Shown: positions 51,101 to 61,800 of the stretch, one piece after another
Numbering within the stretch: the stretch's first letter is position 1
How the letters are laid out: each line of letters opens with the position of its first letter
Assembly (NCBI RefSeq): GCF_008831285.2
Contig: NC_045146.1
Coordinates: forward strand, 23,079,703 to 23,143,702
DNA length: 64,000 nucleotides
Source: Nymphaea colorata
Lineage: Eukaryota > Streptophyta > Magnoliopsida > Nymphaeales > Nymphaeaceae
Direction: 5' to 3'
Position numbers and translations under genes: made by a program
The notes under the pieces: model-generated
Database searches by the model: none
What the model saw: the letters and a program-made list of their open reading frames with translations, nothing else
What the model was told of the DNA's origin: nothing

Positions 51101-52445
51101 CTGAACATAAAGAAAAGCAAGTTTTAGGCAAAAAGCAATAGGTACATTCTAAACCAATACATCAGGTGAACAGTTAATTAATTGAAGTTCATGAACAATT
51201 TAGATGAACTGAAAACTAAATATCACTTCACGAACTATGCGTTGTGTAGATACAGCACCTGAACTTTGCCAAGCTTAGTTCCAACAGATAAATGAGTGCC
51301 CCGTTGTGCCCAGCTCACAGAACAAACGCTGTCATCAAGTCCCAACTCGCACAGCTTGGTCACCTGAAAATATCATACGACAAAAGAATCCACGCAGATA
51401 AAGCCTTTCTTAGTCATTGTGTAGAAACATTGCGGGAAAGTACCTCCCTCCAGCACGAATGAAAAAAGTCACATATCTAATTTCAGGCATGATGAACATA
51501 CAACAGTACGAAGATGGGATATCTAGAATGTGCTACTCATGGAGAACATTTGCTTATTCCTCGTTCTTACAAATGTCAGCTCATCAAAATTAAGCTAGAC
51601 CAAGCAGAGCTTATGAAGCCAGCAGATCAAACCACCAACAAGAGAATGGTCAAGGAACAGAAAAAAAATGTATCTAATAGTCTACAGTTCAACAATTCAC
51701 CTTACTGCTACAAGCACTCCAGAGGTACACACAATTAGCCAGACCCACTGCCAATACGTTATGTGATGACCAATCTACCAGATTCAGATAGAAATCATCC
51801 TGCAATGCCGGCGCGTCCAATACCTACAACAGAAACACAAGCCACCAAGATAAATATATAGAAACCCAAATCACAGAGGAGGAAAGACCAACAAAACAGA
51901 TCCATGAAAGCCGTCAAACAGACCTTATAAGGCGAACGGGGGACCTTCCTTGGCGCCTTCGGCGGGTTCGGCAGAGCGTCGGGCAGGGCGTCGTCTGAGC
52001 GTAGATGCGAACGCGGCAATCGCCTAAGCTCGGTCTTGAACCTGAAAATGTTCTTGTTGGCTCTCTCACCATTCACTTTTTCTGGCGTTGCAGGGGAGAA
52101 GCCATCAAAATCACTGCCCCCAAAAATCACCGATCTCAGTAGCGTGGTGTACGTGCCAGACCCATCTTCCTTCTCATTCTTAGGAAGAGGCGAGATGTTG
52201 AAGAGAGCGAAGTTAGAGCTCGCTCTGCTAGGTATGAAGCGGTCGCTATAGATGGTCCTCGAGGAGGGCGAAGGCGAGGGCGAGGGAGAGGACATGTTGG
52301 GGGAAGCAGACGGCTCTCTAGTTATCCATGGGAGATGGGTGTCCAAGGAAAGAGAAGAAGGAGAAACGGAAGCAGGAAGATTGAGTTGAGGGCGCCTCGC
52401 TGGGGTGGATAGTTCCATGGACGATGACCCTGCAGACTCCTCCAT
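48125..52445 (-). CDS. CCS52A: APC/C activator CCS52A/FIZZY-RELATED (Cdh1 type), 10 exons
   Basis: Substrate-recruiting co-activator of the anaphase-promoting complex; in plants it promotes cyclin destruction, cell-cycle exit and endoreduplication. Exons in transcript order: 52445-51924, 51823-51701, 51363-51259, 50129-49950, 49834-49772, 49668-49474, 48895-48794, 48709-48647, 48477-48409, 48178-48125. All junctions are phase 0 and give 491 aa. N-terminal C-box: DRFIPSR at 68-74. Next comes the conserved [17 protein letters not shown] linker. WD40 propeller from about 185 to 475: [61 protein letters not shown]. The last exon is tiny and ends in the IR tail (GRSQIR), which docks on the APC/C. 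The wording of the repeats is closer to CCS52A (FZR1/FZR2) than CCS52B. Intron 3 (50130-51258) contains a SINE-like copy. Confidence 0.95.
50500..50665 (-). mobile_element. tRNA-derived SINE-like copy in FZR intron 3
   Basis: On the minus strand there is a B-box-like GAGTTTGAGTCCTGG after a TTGCTTAGGTACCTAAC stretch that could be a decayed A-box. This is the usual layout of plant tRNA-derived SINEs. Edges and family are uncertain. Confidence 0.4.
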
Positions 52446-52823
52446 GGTGGTGGCCTGCCTCTAGAGGGTTGAGAGGAATTTCTCCCCTTTTGCTGCTGCG
52501 GCTGCAAGATGAAGCAATGGATCCATCGGAGCCGACCTCCCTTTGTCTTCCCCCTCTGTCGAGGAACGCGGTAGCGTTCGCGCCATCGCTTATATAGGTG
52601 GTCATTGTTTGGTGATACGACCCGAGGGTCCAAGAGAGAAAGCCAGGCGTGCAAATTTTCCTTTTTCTTTCGTATCTGTCGAATCTTAACTACCAACCTA
52701 CATAGATTTTTGATCGTTCTTTGGGCATACGCCTCGCGATACAACCCCAGGGTATATGTGAGAGGGAAATTAGGGAAACTTTTTTTTTTTTCTTTTTTTT
52801 ATTATTTCTGACTCTATACTTAA

Positions 52824-53295
52824 AGCTGCGTTTGATGGCAAGGGAGTGTTTTGGGTGGTAAAGTTTTTACTAAAACATTTCCAAGAAAAATGTACGGTGT
52901 GTAGATTTTAGCTTTTTTTTTTTTCAAATCCAAGTCACGATGGCCTCAAAATTTGATTCAAGAAAAAAATTTTGTTTGTTGGACAAGAAAAATTTGTCAT
53001 AGATAAAAAATTTTATCGTTGTGGTACATCAACAGCTTAGGTCTTCGACCATCCACCTAAAAAACAAATTAATAAGCCAAGTTGGTAACTCGGCCCCTTA
53101 ACCACAAAATCAGTAATTAAGCATTAAAAATCATTTAAATGTTCATTTTTAAGTCTACTGGTTTCATGTCCCGATTCTCCCGAATGGTCGAACACAATGA
53201 CCAAAACAGATCAACCATTCGTCGATTGGGAAACGCGCATATATTTAGAATTTTCACCCGATACACAGTAAGATTCATGTGCATCAAACACAGCC
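52824..53295. mobile_element. PIF/Harbinger-like MITE upstream of FZR
   Basis: Left end AGCTGCGTTTGATGG; right end read on the minus strand GGCTGTGTTTGATGC. TAA on both sides (52821-52823 and 53296-53298) fits a three-base TWA target duplication. The interior (472 bp) has no open frame. It lies about 380 bases upstream of the FZR start codon, so it may sit in the promoter. Confidence 0.62.
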
Positions 53296-54259
53296 TAAGG
53301 TATAGTTCGACAGTTTGAAAATGAATAAAGTTTTTGGAAAGATGTTTTCAAAAACATAGAATGGAAAATTTACTGCCGTTCCATTTTTTTTGCTGAGCGT
53401 ACGATGAGAATGGATAAAGAATTTTAAGAACATCTTTCTTAGCTTGATAGCATAGAATGAAATTGATAGAAACAACCATTAATGTTGTTAATTAAAAAAA
53501 AAAAACAAAGACTAAAGTGAGCTGAGGCCCTGAGGGCTGCCAGCAGGCAGCTCTTGCTCCAGCAGAGGGAAAGACTACTGATGGCAGCCCTTGTTGCCAC
53601 AGATAGAAACTGGGAGAAGCAATGGCCAATTAAACGACTGCTGATTTCACACACATACACATTGAAGGAAACCAGACATCCCCATCTTGTGGCTTATAAG
53701 CCAGATTCTCTTGTGTGGGATGGGGAGGAGGCTAGTGCCTTTTGCAGCGTCGATACTTATGAGAAGATTCGGCAAGCTTCCTACTGAAGAGGATTTCATA
53801 TTGTCTCTTATCTATTGGCACTCTGTTAGTTTCAAGAGAGCTGGCTTCATAATGTGTGGTGCTCTGTTTTCCCTATGCTTGTGGGGAATAGCTGAAAGTC
53901 GATGAACCATACTATCCATGGGGACCCTCTTCCCCCCGCTAGGATAGTTTCATCCCGCGTTTGGGTTGTGTTCAGAACTTATGAAATGCATTATTAGCAG
54001 AAAAAAGCTTTTATGGAGAGACCACTGTCTGGTTTGGGACTGGCCTTTGGGCAGATCCGTGGCCTAATCCTGACAACGACGAGAACTACCATCTACAAAT
54101 TGTGGTATTCCAGAAGGACATCTTTCACAAACTTGTGTTTCTCATTCTTAGGCCAGATGGATCAATGTTTAAAGTTGGTTTACTCTGTCGTAATATCCAT
54201 TCTTTTGAAGATACGGTTGGGAACTTGGACGACATACTACTTGGCTTCCATACCTCTCT

Positions 54260-54480
54260 GCCAGGTGTCATGAAGTCCTCAAGTAGACTGAGACCCAGAG
54301 CATGTAACTTTGAAGCAAGATAAAACATTTTCATAATGTGCTCCTTTACGTTCTCCTTACCTTTATACTTTAATAAAACAAGCTTACCCAAAGGGGCACC
54401 TGTTTCAGCCTTTTCGTTTTTTACAAAACGTTTTTCAACTCCATTGAGGAACATATTGACACTAGCCTCTTCAAAAATAG
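54260..54480 (-). mobile_element. Ty1/copia gag (UBN2-type) remnant
   Basis: The minus-strand translation contains VEKRFVKNEKAET, then KLVLLKYKGKENVKEHIMKM and LASKLHALGL. This is the typical plant copia gag segment seen just before the position where proteins of this kind read LVHLVLNSLP. After LLEDF the similarity stops, so only a fragment of the gag domain remains. No pol sequence or paired LTRs were recognised. Confidence 0.7.
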
Positions 54481-55939
54481 AGCTCCTTGAAGTTTGGAGG
54501 GGTTGACTTCTTTTGGTCATAACATTGGAACGATCTCACCACTCAAAGTTCTACTTGTCCTCACAGGAATTTTAATCCGTTAAAGCAAGTGGGCACTCAT
54601 CCCAAAGCACAAAGTCTTGATCTATGCAACTCAAAACAATCATAACTGAAGCATAAAAACTCATTATACAAAGAACAACATACCAAAACATGCTCACATC
54701 GATACACATATAGAAATGAAATAATACATAAATGAATTTAAAACAATGGTCAGAATCGCATCACAAGATATGGTGCACCATTGATATTCAATCTTTGGAC
54801 TAAATTATCAATTGCAAGTAGTACGCTTGATCAATGAAAATAAGACAATTAATCATGTCAAACAATGAGCCCTATACTTCATCATTCACATGAAAGCCTT
54901 ATTGTCATGTATGCTTAATCATGCCAATCAGCAAACTTCCTTTGGGTTGATTACCACTCAGATAGATTAAACATACCAACATCTAATGCTTTAAATAAGC
55001 AAATCTACACAGTAGATGTCACTTTTGCTACATAAAACATAAATCTACTCATTAGACATGACTAGAGATTAAATTCACATTCCACATTCATTTGGGTACA
55101 TGCATAACCATAAACAACAATAAAACATGACAAAACATGCAAAAAAATAAACATGACAAAACATGCAAAAAAATTGCCTTGTATTTGGCTCCAAAAACCA
55201 TATAAACAATCAAGAAACACATGTAAATATACGAAATGTCATGAACACATTTCAAAAATGTGATTGAATAAGTCAAGGACCACTGAACCAAGCTTAAAAT
55301 AGCTTGTATAGGTCTAAAACCAAATCCAAAACACTTGTATCGCTGGAAATTGGGCTGAACCGGTTCGAAAACTCTATGAACCGACTAAAAAAATTTAAAT
55401 AATTGGTATCCGAGTGGAGGATAGAAAGGGTGGATGAGCATGAATAGTTTATTCAGATTATCTTAGAAATTTTGTCACTAATAAGAACATTGGGCAAGTG
55501 GTGGATGGGAAGTCTTTGGGTCTTTTTTGGGTGTACCATACCTCACTCAAGTTCCGATGCAACTTAGCATCCTAGAAGCATGGTGGACAAATAGAGGGTC
55601 CTTTAGGTCACCTTTGGACAGTAAGTTGTTAACTTTCTACTCACTAGAAGAACATTGAATGAATTGTGAGAAACCTTCCTATCAATGCATGCTCAGTACA
55701 GACACAAACACAGAGGAGAAAAGCACAGGGATGAAAAAAAAAAAGATAAAACTATTAAATTACTAACATAATTCACTGCATGTGACTTGAAGCGGACATG
55801 GTGAGATAAAGAAGTATCTTAGAGGTGTGCGGGCATGACGCTTTATTTAGAGAGCAGTCACCTTTAAACAACTAAAAAATGCTTTTGCGTATGCATGAGA
55901 AGATCAACCGAGCAGTTCTCCCAGAATACATATTTAGTG

Positions 55940-56405
55940 TTCGTTGGTTCTTTCTTGGTTCAAGAACACCAAACAATATTGAAAACGGGGACACACTTGG
56001 GCAGCTTTGTAAAGAGCCACCACCGACTACCCCTCCCTATAAATAGGGATGTTAGGCATAATATGTGAGTATTGGAAGTTGGGTTGAGTCTCAAGTCTTT
56101 GAGCAAGTGGGTTGCTCACTTGGTGAGCTTGAGTGTATTGAGTAAGAAGAGAGTGCTGAGTGTCTTGAGCAAGGGTTTGGCTCGTGTGTTCACTTTGTGA
56201 GCTGAGTGTGGGAGTTATCTTGACAAATAATGCAGTATACTTGATGCATTTCCATCATAATTTATTGAGATCATTTTGTGAACTTTGTTGGTGTTATTAA
56301 GTTTTTATTAAGTATACTTTGTCAAGTTTATTATTAAAAATTATTTTGGACGTCAAGACTACCAATTTTTGGATCTAAGTTATATATAGGGTTGACATTC
56401 ATTTT
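55940..56405 (+). repeat. LTR-like segment with TATA box (possible solo LTR)
   Basis: Begins near TGTTCGTTGGTTC and ends near TTTTTCCTACA, with a TATAAATAG at 56038-56046. A leader with short GAG(C)TTGAGTG-type words follows. This arrangement resembles a plant copia LTR. No second copy and no target duplication were found, so the call is tentative. Confidence 0.3.
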
Positions 56406-56689
56406 TCCTACAAGCTTCTCTTCTTAGAATTTTGTGTAAGCCGCAGTGATGGACCAAGACCAAAATAAGGGCGGCACCTCTGTCATTGACTAAGCAACAA
56501 AGATTTTCTTTAGGAGATTGATAACACGTCTACTTCACTTGTCAACAAAACATTTGATCTTGTATCAAGTGACAATTGTAGCTTGCTTGCTGAATCATTG
56601 TCGACATGATTTACTACTAATTAATTCCTCAAGCTGTGACCAAAATAAACGTGCGAGAGAGGGAGGAATGGGGAGCTAGATCCTTGCCA

Positions 56690-56865
56690 GTTTATGCCAA
56701 GAGATGTGCGCTAGGGATTGAAGTAACTGCTAATTGCCACTTTCGTGTTAAAGGTCTTAAGTTCGACGCCTGTCCAAGATGATGGGGACTTTGTTGGTGA
56801 AACAGGGACCCGGGGAGGATTTCATGCACCTCCTCTGAGGTTTGCTCCCTTTATCATTCATTATC
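56690..56865 (+). mobile_element. tRNA-derived SINE-like copy (Au-like)
   Basis: A B-box-like AAGGTCTTAAGTTCGACGCC is followed by GGGGACTTTGTTGGTGAAAC and GGGACCCGGGGAGG. This resembles what I recall of angiosperm Au-type SINEs. The A-box is poorly preserved. Similar TTAAAGATCTTAAGTCGA wording occurs at about 60518-60545, probably a more decayed relative. Confidence 0.4.
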
Positions 56866-57960
56866 TCCATATAATTGACCTCTCAGGGAGATATTAGAAG
56901 CAGGCACTTGGATCTTAGAACTTCCAATTTTCTGCCGTTATTTATTTAATTCAGAGATGCAGGATCTCAGATTTGGGCTTTGACCGCTTCAGTGCTTGAA
57001 TATGGAGCACATCCCACACCAGCCAGCTGGATGTGACAAGAAGTTAAAAGGATCTGCTTTCCTGCTGCGTTCTGATACTCCCTTTATAGCTCGCCTGTAT
57101 GACACGGAAAATATCAAAGCCAGCTTAAAAGAACTTGTTTTGATGTTAAAACCAACATGATTTTACTGTCATGGAATCAGGATATTGGCTTTTGGGAATT
57201 TATGCAGTTAGTATGCTTCCTTGTGTTGGCTGAACTTTCAATATCGAATGCCAGGCTTCTATTGGCAATGGTTTCTCCCCAATTTACAATATATAAAAGG
57301 TTGTAATGAGGTCGATAGTTAATGGACAGATTAACATTTTACAATCAAATTGGATATTGTAAACGTTAGCATTCAGATAAACATATTTGAAGCTGGAGAT
57401 AGGCAGACTCTTGACGCATACTACAGACATGGAAGGGCAGGCATGCGCCGGGCATCAAACTCTAAACCACTTGTAACTTAGAAGAAGCGGTGCTGCATAT
57501 CGGAACTTAACGGCCGACGCATATCATACTGTCGCCTTGCCGATACGACACAAGCTAAATGCACGTTGGAGACAGTGGTTTGGCAGATCATATAGTCTAG
57601 CGCCTTTAATGGAGCGCCTATCACATAAAAATGCACGTTGGAGATTCCAGATCACATTGAGACAGTGATTTGGCAGATGGTATGGTCTGCATGTTGAGTC
57701 TTTGGGGTCTCACTTGGCTGGATCGACGTTATATGGTCGTTCTCTGATTTTGATCTTATATACCGTCTTTGAAAGGAGTAGGTCCGATTCAACAGTGTGA
57801 CTTCGAGATCAGGTTCGAATCCGACTTATTTTCTTCCGGTTATTTATCAAAGCACATAATTGACAACTCCACATCATTCATTTTACTTTTCCTTTCTTTT
57901 TGGGGGGTTCAGGAAACAAAATTGAAATCAAGGAGATATATGGTCTTTTTAATGGCAGGC

Positions 57961-58251
57961 AGAAACAACAGGGTAGCCTGGTCCACGAAGCTTTCATGAT
58001 GATCAGAAAGAGCCATGGCTTAAGGATGCAGCACTTTCATTGTTCTTGCCCATGATAGCTCCGTTTATCAATCTGTGATGTATGCCAAGACGATGGGACA
58101 TCACGTGCTCGATCGAAGCTTCAAATGAAGTTCTGAGTTGGAGCTCAGAAATATCACCGCAGAGGAGATCCATGGTATTAACAACATGAACGCCAGCTGG
58201 GATGTAACATGTGGAATCTGATTCATGATTTAGCGAATCCAACCTAATCAA
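57961..58251 (-). other. Unassigned coding-like open frame
   Basis: The minus-strand frame 58251-58003 (82 codons) ends in TGA and reads in part CYIPAGVHVVNTMDLLCGD, then LRTSFEASIEHVMSHRLGI. Composition is that of a real globular protein rather than random frame: balanced charges and no low-complexity runs. I do not recognise the family. A second coding-like minus frame lies about 370 bases upstream (58620-58847), and the two could be exons of one gene or pseudogene. A splice model could not be proven. Confidence 0.3.
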
Positions 58252-58619
58252 TGAATCATCTAATCAAGCTTGAATTACTGATCTTTCATCCTCCAAGTCT
58301 GACATTTTGAGAGTAAATTCAGTCTTACACCCTCACAGGATCAGTAACGGTGAAAAATACCCCACAGGTCTTCTCGAACTCCAAGAAATAATGATCCCCC
58401 AGCTTATTATGTCATCTTCTTAATTATATCATAAATCATAAACATTAAAGAGACAAAAGGTAAAGGTACGTATTCCTGATCAAAATTAGTTTCTTTATTA
58501 ATACTGAAATGGTTAAGTAATTTCTGCAGTTGCTTGCTGTTGAATTGCAGAGACAGTACTCATATTATGGCGTACATGGCAAATCTGCAGATAACTTTTA
58601 CAAATATAGCAGTAAGCAG

Positions 58620-58857
58620 TTACTCTTTTTGACATGTGATTAGGATAAAGAAATACCGACGGAAAGGAAGTGAACCCCACACGGACAACATCATGGGGTT
58701 GGCAATAATTGAATGAAGGGCTAATTGGTTCCACAACTTTGTAAGTTTTTCTTTAATATTCTTCTCGTCAACTTGGTAGCTATCTGAAAATGCCGAACCA
58801 TTGAAGACGTTCAGCGCCCATGCACATTGTAGAGATGGTGCCTGCACTTTTCTGATG
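58620..58857 (-). other. Unassigned coding-like segment, possible upstream exon
   Basis: The minus-strand frame begins after a plausible TGCAG acceptor near 58843 and reads APSLQCAWALNVFNGSAF, then IKEKLTKLWNQLALHSIIAN. It is not a repeat word I know. It may belong with the frame at 58003-58251. Downstream of GSLPFRR the frame turns into less protein-like sequence, where an intron could begin. Confidence 0.28.
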
Positions 58858-58899
58858 CATTATTGAGAGTTCATGTTCCATCGTGTCAATTTATCACAA

Positions 58900-61800
58900 A
58901 CATTCACTTGGGATAATCTCTTTAGCCCGGATTCTTCGAAATTTCGTGTGGAGATCAAAAGAGGAGCACATCATAATTTTGGGTAGCTATCTCCTTCATT
59001 GCTTCTGTTGGCCCATGTGTGGTTGGATCAAAATGTTTTTGTGAGGAGCACCACAGGGCCTGGGAAAACGGATCTGGTCCATGGATCCACGTGCATTGAC
59101 TCGTCGAACACAGTGCCACGTGTGGCTGGGCCGGAGGAGGGCCTACTCATCCATTGAATATGTGGCCGCGCTCCGGCACCCAATGGGACATTGCCAAGCT
59201 ACCCTCCACTTCACTTGATGTAACCCTTTGATTCCTTCCTTCGTCTTCATTATAGGTAACACCTTCGCAGTGACAAACAAGAAACACTGGCCTGTAAGCA
59301 TTTAGCAAGTAAACCCAATGAGGTCAACACAAGGGGGAAAACTCATGTGGTCTTCAACATCACGTTATTCACATTCTCCCTCCCCAGCACTTGACCAGTG
59401 CACATTGAGGACTGGTTTTTGCATTTAACATGTAAATATTATGCATTGAATTACACTTCGCAGACATCACTTCGCAGATCGTGCAACGATAATAAAATGA
59501 GAATATATAACAAAATTCGGGAACAAGAGGTCCCCTAGGGTTTGTCGTGCAAAATAGAGAGTAACTTCAAGAGCATCTTGCCCAAGGGTCAATTGGCACA
59601 ATTTGGTTGGGCCAGCGACTGGTAGGCAGTCATTCATTCGTACATCTTGCTCTTGCCGACACATGCTGTATGTCGCCTTGAGAGCGGTTTACCCAAGCAA
59701 AATTATAAAAAAAAAAAAAAGCTTTAAAAAAATCTTTATGAGATTAATATTTCCTTGATGAATCTATTTTGTGGTCCACTTCCTTCATCCAATGGATTTG
59801 AGGGGGTTGGTTTTGGTGAGTAATTGGTCCCCCTTTCTTACATCAGCAGGCAACACTTTCAAGCGCTCAATTAGGACAAGGATTTAAAAGAAATCAAGGT
59901 GGGCCCTCAGGTCGATCGCTGCAGAAATTAAATGCATAAATAATAACTCAGCCTTTTTGTTTTTTTTACATTGAGTAACGAATGTGACTCGGTTGCATTA
60001 TTGGCAGCATAAACCCCCACTGGATGCATACGTCTGGTCACAAACATAAGCAAAAAAAAGTATGCAAAGTTTATCCCAAATTAAACCCCGATAAGGGCAT
60101 AACACAATTTTAGTGGAACAATTTGTTTGATTATCTTGAGTCGAGATCGGTGTTAGTATGGGATCTTAAATTTGATTGATAATCACGTTTCAACTAGTTC
60201 ACTTTGTAAGTAAATGACTGTGGATTTAACATGCATTCAATTGGACGAATATCTCGGCCTAACTGTGAGGCAACTTGTATAAAGAATAATGGCATTACTA
60301 TTGGCTTTACTACGTACGAATCTGAATCAACTCCTCAGTCGATGGGCTAATATTTGATTAGTTGGATGAAGTAATAGTTGTGGATCTGACCTGAACTCAA
60401 CACATTTCACACATCCAACTACCTAAATCTTGTTTCTTGAGCGCGAAGCTGGAGTAGGTAAGGCCTACCACCACACGCAAAGAGATGGAGACAAGATGTA
60501 TCAAACTCTTATATTCTTTCAAGTTAAAGATCTTAAGTCGAATTATTAATTTCCTGGCTAGCTTGAACTAGCTCACTGAAACTCTTGCGGTCATTTTGGC
60601 TCACTCAACTACCAAGAAACCAATGACTCTTTTATCTTAAATCTTTACTTTGAAAGGACGTTAACATATATCATCTTCCTGGAAGTTACCTAACAAATAT
60701 GCATGGGAGCTATGTATATCACTTTATGTGCTCATCTTGCCAGACACAACCTACAATTTATTTGGTGATTTAGTTTTTAAAAGTACCAAGTTCACCGCTA
60801 TGATATCTTTGAATGAACGTGAAAATGAAAAATCAAATGGAAGATCATCAATTAGTAGATCTAACTAATGTTGTCAAAATCCAAGTTGACTCGATGCTAT
60901 AATTACAAGTCGATTAAAGGGTGCATATATATATTATCTTTAATTTTAAATTGCATAATAACGTTTTTTTTTTTTTTGTCAATTCAGCTGAACCGCTCAA
61001 TTGGCCATTCAATTTGGATTTTAATATAAAACTGTACGTAGCTATATGTCTCCAAGAATAAGCATACCTAGCTATCCTCGAACCATTATTGGCAGCCACT
61101 TGCATCGAATTATTAAAGGGCCAAACCAAAAAGGGTTGGTATAATGAGACGTTTATGGTCCACATGTGACAAGGTATATAATTATCTTAGGATTCCTCTT
61201 TTTAAGCAAGCTAAAGCTATATTTAATTTTATATTTTAAAGTCTATGAAGTGCAACCAACAAATTCTACCATGGGGTCAAGTTTCCCTTTGGAAGGGAAA
61301 ATCATATGATTGTAGTACAAGCTTTACATCTTGAAAGGACTCAATATTTAGGGATTAGCCCAACTAGGGAGGTCCTCGCACTACAAGCGGCGGATCATGA
61401 GTTCGAACTCCATTACAGTCTTACGGACCGGGCCGGGTACTCCTACATCTATACATGCGTAAGCGAAGGTTGTTGTTGGAGTCCAAGAGGCCTTCACCTT
61501 ATAATCTTACACATTCGCAGCCACAGTATTGAACTCCACACATCTTCAACTTAGAAGGTCCAATTAATTGAGCAAACCCACCTAGTCTAGTGCTTAATTA
61601 GGGTCGATCTCATGCCAAATAGACATCAACGAATCCATCCAAGACTTGCGATTTCATTAAGATCAACACACAGCAACATATCTTTACATGAGGTACAAAA
61701 AGTAAGGAGTGGGGGGGGACCCAAGTCTGCTCTTCTTGCTCGTGCATTAGTGATTCATATATAGCATCACATTTACACCACTCAGCTTACTAATTTATTC

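Larger units (their letters stand above)
53296..57960. other. Repeat-rich intergenic region; no intact gene
   Basis: Contains the copia gag remnant, the LTR-like segment and the SINE-like copy listed separately. At about 53670-53910 a plus-strand frame reads PDSLVWDGEEASAF then TYEKIRQ. This faintly recalls the zinc-binding end of plant LINE polymerases, but is broken and unproven. Confidence 0.5.

Noticed and set aside
53670-54120. Possible LINE polymerase zinc-binding remnant
   Set aside because: Only a few residues (DSLVW, TYEKIRQ) resemble that domain, and the frame is broken in several places.
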